A DNA stretch of 64,000 nucleotides from Liolophura sinensis. Taxonomy: Eukaryota > Mollusca > Polyplacophora > Chitonida > Chitonidae. The stretch spans positions 1 through 64,000 of the forward strand of contig NW_027018076.1 in the NCBI RefSeq assembly GCF_032854445.1. The letters are read 5' to 3'. Under the pieces are notes generated by a model. It was not told the DNA's origin and searched no databases. It saw only the letters and a list, made by a program, of their open reading frames with translations. This document shows, in pieces, positions 9,504 to 21,045 of this stretch; position 1 is the first letter of the stretch, and the number at the start of each line of letters is the position of its first letter. The position numbers and the translations under genes were made by a program.

Positions 9504-12253
9504 CACTGACCCACATCAATAAGGTGCCAAAAGATGCGCAATTGGGCCAGGCATCGGCAGCTGTTTAAAAAATTGCTAATTTCCCTGGTTTCCATGGAGT
9601 AAGAGCCGTTTCTAGGCAAGTCATGTTGTCATCAATGATCATTCAATTGTCGCTACAGCCAAAAGTATTGGTCGGAGAGCAACGCGGTTTGCACCATTCG
9701 ATTTCTCGTCACAAAATACGTCGGATTAGCCTCTTACCAGCAGCACTGGAACAGTTTGTCCACTTTTGCATTTTTGCCTGGTCTTTTTGGTAATTGAAAT
9801 CGGCTACACTGTACTATGTACCATCGCGACTGGTCATTACTATATTCAACTTTTGACTATAAGTTATGTGCCCTTTGGTAGCCCAGCAGACGTCAAATCT
9901 TTGGGCTAAGCCCATTTAACTCACCCAGCAATTGTCTTTTTTCTAGGTCGAAGACAATCTCAATGTCTATATCTACGTGTAGAAAAACCACACCATTTGT
10001 ACATAAAAAACACAAAGTACTAGATACAGTGTGCTGTAAAAAGTACAATTGAACACTGACCCACATCAATAAGGTGCCAAAAGATGCGGAATTGGGCCAG
10101 GCATCGGCAGCTGTTTAAAAAATTGCTAATTTCCCTGGTTTCCATGGAGAAAAAACCGTTGTTAGGCACGTGATTTTGTCATCAATGATCATTCAATTGT
10201 CGCTACAGCCAAAAGCATTGGTCGGAGAGCAACGCGGTTTGCACCATTCGATTTCTCGTCACAAAATACGTCGGATTAGCCTCTTACCAGCAGCACTGGA
10301 ACAGTTTTTCCACTTTTGCATTTTTGCCTGGTCTTTTTGTTAATTGAAATCGGCTACACTGTACTCTGTACAATCGCGACTGGTCATTACTATATTCAAC
10401 TTTTGACTATAAGTTATGTGCCTTTTGGTAGCCCAAAAGACGTCAAATCTTTGGGCTAAGCCCATTTAACTCACCCAGCAATTGTCTTACTTCTAAGTCC
10501 AAGACAATCTCAATGTCTTTATCTACGTGTAGAAAAACCACACCATTTGTACATAAAAAACAAAAAGTACTAGATACAGTCTGCTGTAAAAAGTACAATT
10601 GAACACTGACCCACATCAATAAGGTGCCAAAAGATGCGCAATTGGGCCAGGCATCGGCAGCTGTTTAAAAAATTGCAAATTTCCCTGGTTTCCATGGAGT
10701 AAGAGCCGTAGTTAGGCAAGTGATGTTGTCATCAATGATCATTCAATTGTCGCTACAGCCAAAAGTATTGGTCGGAGAGCAACGCGGTTTGCACCATTCG
10801 ATTTCTCGTCACAAAATACGTCGGATTAGCCTCTTACCAGGAGCACTGGAACAGTTTTTCCACTTTTGCATTTTTGCCTGGTCTTTTTGTTAATTGAATT
10901 CGGCTACACTGTACTATGTACCATCGCGACTAGTCATTACTATATTCAACTTTTGACTATAAGTTATGTGCCCTTTGGTACCCCAGAAGACGTCAAATCT
11001 TTGGGCTAAGCCCATTTAACTCATCCAGCAATTGTCTTACTTCTAAGTCCAAGACAATCTCAATGTCTTTATCTACGTGTAGAAAAACCACACCATTTGT
11101 ACATAAAAAACACAAAGTACTAGATACAGTCTGCTGTAAAAAGTATAATTGAACACTGACCCACATCAATAAGGTGCCAAAAGATGCGGAATTGGGCCAG
11201 GCATCGGCAGCTGTTTAAAAAATTGCAAATTTCCCTGGTTTCCATGGAGTAAGAGCCGTTTCTAGGCAAGTGATGTTGTCATCAATGATCATTCAATTGT
11301 CGCTACAGCCAAAAGTATTGGTCGGAGAGCAACGCGGTTTGCACCATTCGATTTCTCGTCACAAAATACGTCGGATTAGCCTCTTACCAGCAGCACTGGA
11401 ACAGTTTTTCCACTTTTGCATTTTTCCCTGGTCTTTTTGTTAATTGAAATCGGCTACACTGTACTATATACCATCGCGACTGGTCATTACTATATTCAAC
11501 TTTTGACTATACGTTATGTGCCCTTTGGTAGCCCAGAAGTCGTCAAATCTTTGGGCTAAGCCCATTTAACTCATCCAGCAATTGTCTTACTTCTAAGTCC
11601 AAGACAATCTCAATGTCTTTATCTACGTGTAGAAAAACCACACCATTTGTACATAAAAAACACAAAGTACTAGATACAGTCTGCTGTAAAAAGTATAATT
11701 GAACACTGACCCACATCAGTAAGGTGCCAAAAGATGCGGAATGGGGCCAGGCATCGGCAGCTGTTTAAAAAATTGCAAATTTCCCTGGTTTCCATGGAGT
11801 AAGAGCCGTTTCTAGGCAAGTGATGTTGTCATCAATGATCATTCAATTGTCGCTACAGCCAAAAGTATTGGTCGGAGAGCAACGCGGTTTGCACCATTCG
11901 ATTTCTCGTCACAAAATACGTCGGATTACCCTCTTACCAGCAGCACTGGAACAGTTTTTCCACTTTTGCATTTTTGCCTGGTCTTTTTGTTAATTGAAAT
12001 CGGCTACACTGTACTATGTACCATCGCGACTGTTCATTACTATATTCAACTTTTGACTATAAGTTATGTGCCCTTTGGTAGCCCAGAAGACGTCAAATCT
12101 TTGGGCTAAGCCCATTTAACTCACCCAGCAATTGTCTTACTTCTAAGTCCAAGACAATCTCAATGTCTTTATCTACGTGTAGAAAAACCACACCATTTGT
12201 ACATAAAAAACACAAAGTACTAGATACAGTGTGCTGTAAAAAGTACAATTGAA
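9504..12253 (+). repeat. Regular 550-bp monomers, indel-free block
   Basis: Monomers start at 9504, 10054, 10604, 11154 and 11704 at exactly 550-bp steps. The block includes the downstream copy (11154-12253) of the dimer at 8404. Monomer 10054 carries GAGAAAAAACC in place of GAGTAAGAACC. Monomer 10604 carries CAGGAGCAC, a variant otherwise typical of the array after 44 kb. No gene or other element is visible. Confidence 0.8.
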
Positions 12254-13353
12254 CACTGACCCACATCAATAAGGTGCCAAAAGATGCGGAATTGGGCCAG
12301 GCATCGGCAGCTGTTTAAAAAATTGCTAATATCCCTGGTTTCCATGGAGTAAGAACCGTTGTTAGGCACGTGATTTTGTCATCAATGATCATTCAATTGT
12401 CGCTACAGCCAAAAGCATTGGTCGGAGAGCAACGCGGTTTGCACCATTCGATTTCTCGTCACAAAATACGTCGGAATAGTATCTTACCAGCAGCACTGGA
12501 ACAGTTTTTCCACTTTTGCATTTTTGCCTGGTCTTTTTGTTAATTGAAATCGGCTACACTGTACTATGTACCATCGCGACTGGTCATTACTATATTCAAC
12601 TTTTGACTATAAGTTATGTGCCCTTTGGTAGCCCAGAAGACGTCAAATCTTTGGGCTAAGCCCATTTAACTCACCCAGCAATTGTCTTACTTCTAAGTCC
12701 AAGACAATCTCAATGTCTTTATCTACGTGTAGAAAAACCACACCATTTGTACATAAAAAACACAAAGTACTAGATACAGTGTGCTGTAAAAAGTATAATT
12801 GAACACTGACCCACATCAAAAAGGTGCCAAAAGATGCGGAATTGGGCCAGGCATCGGCAGCTGTTTAAAAAATTGCTAATTTCCCTGGTTTCCATGGAGT
12901 AAGAACCGTTGTTAGGCACGTGATTTTGTCATCAATGATCATTCAATTGTCGCTACAGCCAAAAGCATTGGTCGGAGAGCAACGCGGTTTGCACCATTCG
13001 ATTTCTCGTCACAAAATACGTCGGAATAGTATCTTACCAGCAGCACTGGAACAGTTTTTCCACTTTTGCCTTTTTGCCTGGTCTTTTTGTTAATTGAAAT
13101 CGGCTACACTGTACTATGTACCATCGCGACTGGTCATTACTATATTCAACTTTTGACTATAAGTTATGTGCCCTTTGGTACCCCAGAAGACGTCAAATCT
13201 TTGGGCTAAGCCCATTTAACTCACCCAGCAATTGTCTTACTTCTAAGTCCAAGACAATCTCAATGTCTTTATCTACGTGTAGAAAAACCACACCATTTGT
13301 ACATAAAAAACACAAAGTACTAGATACAGTGTGCTGTAAAAAGTACAATTGAA
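12254..13353 (+). repeat. Tandem pair of near-identical monomers
   Basis: Monomers 12254-12803 and 12804-13353 both carry CGTCGGAATAGTATC, a combination I see nowhere else in the window. They also share GCTAAT, GTAAGAACCGTTG and AAAGCATTGG. They differ at a few sites, for example TAGCCCAG against TACCCCAG and GCATTTTTG against GCCTTTTTG. The simplest reading is a recent single-monomer duplication. Confidence 0.8.
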
Positions 13354-16091
13354 CACTGACCCACATCAATAAGGTGCCAAAAGATGCGGAATTGGGCCAG
13401 GCATCGGCAGCTGTTTAAAAAATTGCAAATTTCCCTGGTTTCCATGGAGTAAGAACCGTTGTTAGGCACGTGAGTTTGTCATCAATGATCATTCAATTGT
13501 CGCTACAGCCAAAAGCATTGGTCGGAGAGCAACGCGGTTTGCACCATTCGATTTCTCGTCACAAAATACGTCGGATTACCCTCTTACCAGCAGCACTGGA
13601 ACAGTTTTTCCACTTTTGCATTTTTGCCTGGTCTTTTTGTTAATTGAAATCGGCTACACTGTACTATCTACCATCGCGACTGGTCATTACTATATTCAAC
13701 TTTTGACTATAAGCTATGTGCCCTTTGGTACCCAGAAGACGTCAAATCTTTGGGCTAAGCCCATTTAACTCATCCAGCAATTGTCTTACTTCTAAGTCCA
13801 AGACAATCTCAATGTCTTTATCTACGTGTAAAAAAACCACACCATTTGTACATAAAAAACACAAAGTACTAGATACATTGTGCTGTAAAAAAGTACAATT
13901 GAACACTGACCCACATCAATAAGGTGCCAAAAGATGCGGAATTGGGCCAGGCATCGGCAGCTGTTTAAAAATTGCAAATTTCCCTGGTTTCCATGGAGTA
14001 AGAACCGTTTCTAGGCACGTGATTTTGTCATCAATGATCATTCAATTGTCGCTAACAGCCAAAAGCATTGGTCGGAGAGCAACGCGGTTTGCACCATTCG
14101 ATTTCTCGTCACAAAATACGTCGGATTACCCTCTTACCAGCAGCACTGGAACAGTTTTTCCACTTTTGCATTTTTGCCTGGTCTTTTTGTTAATTGAAAT
14201 CGGCTACACTGTACTATCTACCATCGCGACTGGTCATTACTATATTCAACTTTTGACTATAAGTTATGTGCCCTTTGGTACCCAGAAGACGTCAAATCTT
14301 TGGGCTAAGCCCATTTAACTCATCCAGCAATTGTCTTACTTCTAAGTCCAAGACAATCTCAATGTCTTTATCTACGTGTAAAAAAACCACACCATTTGTA
14401 CATAAAAAACACAAAGTACAAGATACATTCTGCTGTAAAAAGTACAATTGAACACTGACCCACATCAATAAGGTGCCAAAAGATGCGGAATCGGGCCAGG
14501 CATCGGCAGCTGTTTAAAAAATTGCCAAATTTCCCTGGTTCCAAGGAGTGAGAGTCGTTGCTGGGCACGTGATTTTGTCATCAATGATCATTCAATTGTC
14601 CCTACAGCAAAAGTATTAGTCGGAGAGCAACGCGGTTTGCACCAATCGATTTCTCGTCACAAAATACGTCGGATTAGCTCCTTACAGCAGCACTGGAACA
14701 GTTTTTCCATTTTTCCCTAGTCTTTTTTGTTATTGAAATCGGCTACACTGTACTATGTACCATCGCGACTGGTCATTACTATATTCAACTTTTGACTATA
14801 AGTTATGTGCCCTTTGGTAGCCCAGAAGACGTCAAATCTTTGGGCTAAGGGCATTTAACTCACCCAGCAATTGTCTTACTTCTAAGTCCAAGACAATCTC
14901 AATGTCTTCATCTACGTGTAGAAAACCACACCATTTGTACATAAAAAACACAAAGTACTAGATACAGTGTGCTGTAAAAAGTATAATTGAACCACTGACC
15001 CACATCAATAAGGTGCCAAAAGATGCGGAATTGGGCCAGGCATCGGCAGCTGTTTAAAAAATTGCAAATTTCCCTGTTTCCATGTAGTAAGAGCCGTTGT
15101 TAGGCACGTGATGTTGTCATCAATGATCATTCAATTTTCGCTACAGCCAAAAGTATTGGTCGGAGAGCAACGCGGTTTGCACCATTCGATTTCTCGTCAC
15201 AAAATACGTCGGATTAGTATCTTACCAGCAGCACTGGAACAGTTTTTCCACTTTTGCATTTTTGCCTGGTCTTTTGTTAATTGAATTCGGCTACACTGTA
15301 CTATGTACCATCGCGACTAGTCATTACTATATTCAACTTTTGGACTATAGTTATGTGCCCTTTGGTACCCCAGAAGACGTCAAATCTTTGGGCTAAGCCA
15401 TTTAACTCATCCAGCAATTGTCTTACCTCTAATTCCAAGACAATCTCAATGTCTTTATCTACGTGTAGAAAAACCACACCATTTGTACATAAAAAACACA
15501 AAGTACTAGATACAGTGTGCTGTAAAAAGTACAATTGAACACTGACCCACATCAATAAGGTGCCAAAAGATGCGGAATTGGGCCAGGCATCGGCAGCTGT
15601 TTAAAAAATTGCAAAATTCCCTGGTTTCCATGGAGTAAGAGCCGTTTCTAGGCACGTGATGTTGTCATCAATGATCATTCAATTGTCGCTACAGCCAAAA
15701 GTATTGGTCGGAGAGCAACGCGGTTTGCACCATTCGATTTCTCGTCACAAAATACGTCGGATTAGCCTCTTACCAGCAGCACTGGAACAGTTTTTCCACT
15801 TTTGCATTTTTCCCTGGTCTTTTTGTTAATTGAAATCGGCTACACTGTACTATATACCATCGCGACTGGTCATTACTATATTCAACTTTTGACTATACGT
15901 TATGTGCCCTTTGGTAGCCCAGAAGTCGTCAAATCTTTGGGCTAAGCCCATTTAACTCATCCAACAATTGTCTTACTTCTAAGTCCAAGACAATCTCAAT
16001 GTCTTTATCTACGTGTAGAAAAAACCACACCATTTGTACATAAAAAACACAAAGTACTAGATACAGTCTGCTGTAAAAAGTATAATTGAAA
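13354..16091 (+). repeat. Indel-rich relative of the 6762-8953 block
   Basis: Monomers start at 13354, 13904, 14453, 14993 and 15540. The first two both resemble 6762 (GGATTACCC, GTGTAAAAAAACC), so one monomer has been duplicated; the rest follow 7312, 7854 and 8404. Compared with that cleaner copy there are many one-base losses and gains: CAGCAAAAG for CAGCCAAAAG, CTTACAGCAGC for CTTACCAGCAGC, GTTATTG for GTTAATTG and GAAAACC for GAAAAACC. Monomer lengths fall to 540 and 547, then rise to 552. This could be real decay or unpolished long-read consensus. Confidence 0.8.
14453..14992 (+). repeat. Short (540-bp) monomer, degraded copy of 7312-7853
   Basis: It shares the CCATTTTTCCCTAGTC deletion, CAAGGAGTGAGAG, TATTAGTCGG, CACCAATCG and GATTAGCTCC with the monomer at 7312. 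It has extra single-base losses that reduce it from 542 to 540 bp. It sits about 7140 bp (13 monomers) downstream of its relative. Confidence 0.82.
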
Positions 16092-18295
16092 CACTGACCC
16101 CACATCAGTAAGGTGCCAAAAGATGCGGAATTGGGCCAGGCATCGGCAGTGGTTTAAAAAATTGCAAATTTCCCTGGTTTCCATGGAGCAAGAGCCGTTT
16201 CTAGGCACTTGATGTAGTCATCAATGATCATTCAATTGTCGCTACAGCCAAAAGTATTGGTCGGAGAGCAACGCGGTTTGCACCATTCGATTTTCTCGTC
16301 ACAAAATACGTCGGATTAGCCTCTTAACCAGCAGCACTGGAACAGTTTTTCCACTTTTGCATTTTTGCCTGGTCTTTTTGTTAATTGAATTCGGCTACAC
16401 TGTACTATGTACCATCGCGACTAGTCATTACTATATTCAACTTTTGACTATAAGTTATGTGCCCTTTGGTAGCCCAGAAGACGTCAAATCTTTGGGCTAA
16501 GCCCATTTAACTCACCCAGCAATTGTCTTACTTCTAAGTCCAAGACAATCTCAATGTCTTTATCTACGTGTATAAAAAACCACACCATTTGTACATAAAA
16601 AAACACAAAGTACTAGATACAGTCTGCTGTAAAAAGTACAATTGAACACTGACCCACATCAATAAGGTGCCAAAAGATGCGGAATTGGGCCAGGCATCGG
16701 CAGCTGTTTAAAAAATTGCAAATTTCCCTGGTTTCCATGGAGTAAGAGCCGTTGTTAGGCAAGTGATGTTGTCATCAATGATCATTCAATTGTCGCTACA
16801 GCCAAAAGTATTGGTCGGAGAGCAACGCGGTTTGCACCATTCGATTTCTCGTCACAAAATACGTCGGATTAGCCTCTTACCAGCAGCACTGGAACAGTTT
16901 TTCCACTTTTGCATTTTTGCCTGGTCTTTTTGTTAATTGAATTCGGCTACACTGTACTATGTACCATCGCGACTAGTCATTACTATATTCAACTTTTGAC
17001 TATAAGTTATGTGCCCTTTGGTAGCCCAGAAGACGTCAAATCTTTGGGCTAAGCCCATTTAACTCACCCAGCAATTGTCTTACTTCTAAGTCCAAGACAA
17101 TCTCAATGTCTTTATCTACGTGTAGAAAAACCACACCATTTGTACATAAAAAACACAAAGTACTAGATACAGTCTGCTGTAAAAAGGACAATTAAACACT
17201 GACCCACATCAATAAGGTGCCAAAAGATGCGGAATTGGGCCAGGCATCGGCAGCTGTTTAAAAAATTGCAAATTTCCCTGGTTTCCATGGAGTAAGAGCC
17301 GTTTCTAGGCACGTGATGTTGTCATCAATGATCATTCAATTGTCGCTACAGCCAAAAGTATTGGTCGGAGAGCAACGCGGTTTGCACCATTCGATTTCTC
17401 GTCACAAAATACGTCGGATTAGTTTCTTACCAGCAGCACTGGAACAGTTTTTCAACTTTTGCATTTTACCTGGTCTTTTTGTTAATTGAATTCGGCTACA
17501 CTGTACTATGTACCATGGCGACTGGTCATTACTATATTCAACTTTTGACTATAAGTTATGTGCCCATTGGTACCACCAGAAGACGTCAAGACTTTGGGCT
17601 AAGCCCATTTAACTCATCCAGCAATTGTCTTACCTCTATGTCCAAGACAATCTCAATGTCTTTATCTACGTGTAGAAAAACCACACCATTTGTACATAAA
17701 AAACACAAAGTACTAGATACAGTGTGCTGTAAAAAGTACAATTGAACACTGACCCACATCAATAGGTGCCAAAAGATGCGGAATTGGGCCAGGCATCGGC
17801 AGCTGTTTAAAAAATTGCAAATTTCCTGGTTTCCATGGAGTAAGAGCCGTTTCTAGGCACGTGATGTTGTCATCAATGATCATTCAATTGTCACTACAGC
17901 CAAAAGTATTGGTCGGAGAGCAACGCGGTTTGCACCATTCGATTTCTCGTCACAAAATACGTCGGATTAGCCTCTTACCAGCAGCACTGGAACAGTTTTT
18001 CCACTTTTGCATTTTTCCCTGGTCTTTTTGTTAATTGAAATCGGCTACACTGTACTATGTACCATCGCGACTGGTCATTACTATATTCAACTTTTGACTA
18101 TAAGTTATGTGCCCTTTGGTAGCCCAGAAGACGTCAAATCTTTGGGCTAAGCCCAATTTAACTCACCCAGCAATTGTCTTATTTCTAGGTCGAAGACAAT
18201 CTCAATGTCTATATATACGTGTAGAAAAACCACACCATTTGTACATAAAAAACACAAAGTACTAGATACAGTCTGCTGTAAAAAGTACAATTGAA
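16092..18295 (+). repeat. Four-monomer block recurring at 21046-23245
   Basis: Monomers start at 16092, 16647, 17197 and 17747. Matching rare variants with 21046, 21596, 22146 and 22696 are CGGCAGTGGTTT with GGAGCAAGAG; GTTGTTAGGCAAGTG with GAATTCGG; AATTAAACACTGAC with TACCATGGCG and TGCCCATTGG; and GTCACTACAG. The third pair is exactly 4950 bp apart (TACCATGGCG at 17511 and 22461), nine monomers. The copy here has extra single-base indels; the downstream one is nearly indel-free. Confidence 0.8.
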
Positions 18296-21045
18296 CACTG
18301 ACCCACATCAATAAGGTGCCAAAAGATGCAAAATTTGGCCAGGCATCGGCAGCTGTTTAAAAAATTGCAAATTTCCCTGGTTTCCATGGAGTAAGAGCCG
18401 TTGTTAGGCACGTGATTTTGTCATCAATGATCATTCAATTGTCGCTACAGCCGAAAGTATTGGTCGGAGAGCAACGCGGTTTGCACCATTCGATTTCTCG
18501 TCAAAAAATACGTCGGATTCGTATCTTACCAGCAGCACTGGAACAGTTTTTCCACTTTTGCATTTTTGCCTGGTCTTTTTGTTAATTGAAATCGGCTACA
18601 CTGTACTATGTACCATCGCGACTGGTCATTACTATATTCAACTTTTGACTATAAGTTATGTGCCCTTTGGTAGCCCAGAAGACGTCAAATCTTTGGGCTA
18701 AGCCCATTTAACTCACCCAGCAATTGTCTTATTTCTAGGTCGAAGACAATCTCAATGTCTATATCTACGTGTAGAAAAACCACACCATTTGTACATAAAA
18801 AACACAAAGTACTAGATACAGTGTGCTGTAAAAAGTACAATTGAACACTGACCCACATCAATAAGGTGCCAAAAGATGCGGAATTGGGCCAGGCATCGGC
18901 AGCTGTTTAAAAAATTGCTAATTTCCCTGGTTTCCATGGAGTAAGAACCGTTGTTAGGCACGTGATTTTGTCATCAATGATCATTCAATTGTCGCTACAG
19001 CCAAAAGTATTGGTTGGAGAGCAACGCGGTTTGCACCATTCGATTTCTCGTCACAAAATACGTCGGATTAGCCTCTTACCAGCAGCACTGGAACACTTTT
19101 TCCACTTTTGCATTTTTGCCTGGTCTTTTTGTTAATTGAAATCGGCTACACTGTACTATGTACCATCGCGACTGGTCATTACTATATTCAACTTTTGACT
19201 ATAAGTTATGTGCCCTTTGGTAGCCCAGAAGACGTCAAATCTTTGGGCTACGCCCATTTAACTCATCCAGCAATTGTCTTACTTCTAAGTCCAAGACAAT
19301 CTCAATGTCTTTATCTACGTGTAGAAAAACCACACCATTTGTACATAAAAAACACAAAGTACTAGATACATTCTGCTGTAAAAAGTACAATTGAACACTG
19401 ACCCACATCAATAAGATGCCAAAAGATGCGGAATTGGGCCAGGCATCGGCAGCTGTTTAAAAAATTGCAAATTTCCCTGGTTTCCATGGAGTAAGAGCCG
19501 TTTCTAGGCAAGTGATGTTGTCATTAATGATCATTCAATTGTCGCTACAGCCAAAAGTATTGGTCGGAGAGCAACGCGGTTTGCACCATTCGATTTCTCG
19601 TCACAAAATACGTCGGATTAGCCTCTTACCAGCAGCACTGGAACAGTTTTTCCACTTTTGCATTTTTCCCTGGTCTTTTTGTTAATTGAATTCGGCTACA
19701 CTGTACTATGTACCATCGCGACTGTTCATTACTATATTCAACTTTTGACTATAAGTTATGTGCCCTTTGGTAGCCCAGAAGACGTCAAATCTTTGGGCTA
19801 AGCCCATTTAACTCACCCAGCAATTGTCTTATTTCTAGGTCGAAGACAATCTCAATGTCTTTATCTACGTGTAGAAAAACATCACCATTTGTACATAAAA
19901 AACACAAAGTACTAGATACAGTGTGCTGTAAAAAGTACAATTGAACACTGACCCACATCAATAAGGTGCCAAAAGATGCGGAATTGGGCCAGGCATCGGC
20001 AGCTGTTTAAAAAATTGCAAATTTCCCTGGTTTCCATGGAGTAAGAGCCGTTTCTAGGCACGTGATGTTGTCATCAATGATCATTCAATTGTCGCTACAG
20101 CCAAAAGTATTGGTCGGAGAGCAACGCGGTTTGCACCATTCGATTTCTCGTCACAAAATACGTCGGATTAGCCTCTTACCAGCAGCACTGGAACAGTTTT
20201 TCCACTTTTGCATTTTTCCCTGGTCTTTTTGTTAATTGAAATCGGCTACACTGTACTATGTACCATCGCGACTGGTCATTACTATATTCAACTTTTGACT
20301 ATAAGTTATGTGCCCTTTGGTAGCCCAGAAGACGTCAAATCTTTGGGCTAAGCCCATTTAACTCACCCAGCAATTGTCTTATTTCTAGGTCGAAGACAAT
20401 CTCAATGTCTATATCTACGTGTAGAAAAACCACACCATTTGTACATAAAAAACACAAAGTACTAGATACAGTGTGCTGTAAAAAGTACAATTGAACACTG
20501 ACCCACATCAATAAGGTGCCAAAAGATGCGGAATTGGGCCAGGCATCGGCAGCTGTTTAAAAAATTGCTAATTTCCCTGGTTTCCATGGAGTAAGAACCG
20601 TTGTTAGGCACGTGATTTTGTCATCAATGATCATTCAATTGTCGCTACAGCCAAAAGTATTGGTTGGAGAGCAACGCGGTTTGCACCATTCGATTTCTCG
20701 TCACAAAATACGTCGGATTAGCCTCTTACCAGCAGCACTGGAACACTTTTTCCACTTTTGCATTTTTGCCTGGTCTTTTTGTTAATTGAAATCGGCTACA
20801 CTGTACTATGTACCATCGCGACTGGTCATTACTATATTCAACTTTTGACTATAAGTTATGTGCCCTTTGGTAGCCCAGAAGACGTCAAATCTTTGGGCTA
20901 AGGCCATTTAACTCACCCAGCAATTGTCTTACTTCTAAGTCCAAGACAATCTCAATGTCTTTATCTACGTGTAGAAAAACCACACCATTTGTACATAAAA
21001 AACACAAAGTACTAGATACAGTCTGCTGTAAAAAGTATAATTGAA
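18296..21045 (+). repeat. Five-monomer block with internally repeated types
   Basis: Monomers start at 18296, 18846, 19396, 19946 and 20496, all at 550-bp steps. Types at 18846 and 20496 both carry TGCTAATTTCC, TTGGTTGGAGAGC and GGAACACTTTTTCC, 1650 bp apart, and recur at 23246. The 19396 type (ATAAGATGCC, AAGTGATG, CGACTGTTC) recurs at 23796. The 18296 type (AAATTTGGCC, CGTCAAAAAA) recurs at 32046 and 37547. Confidence 0.78.
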
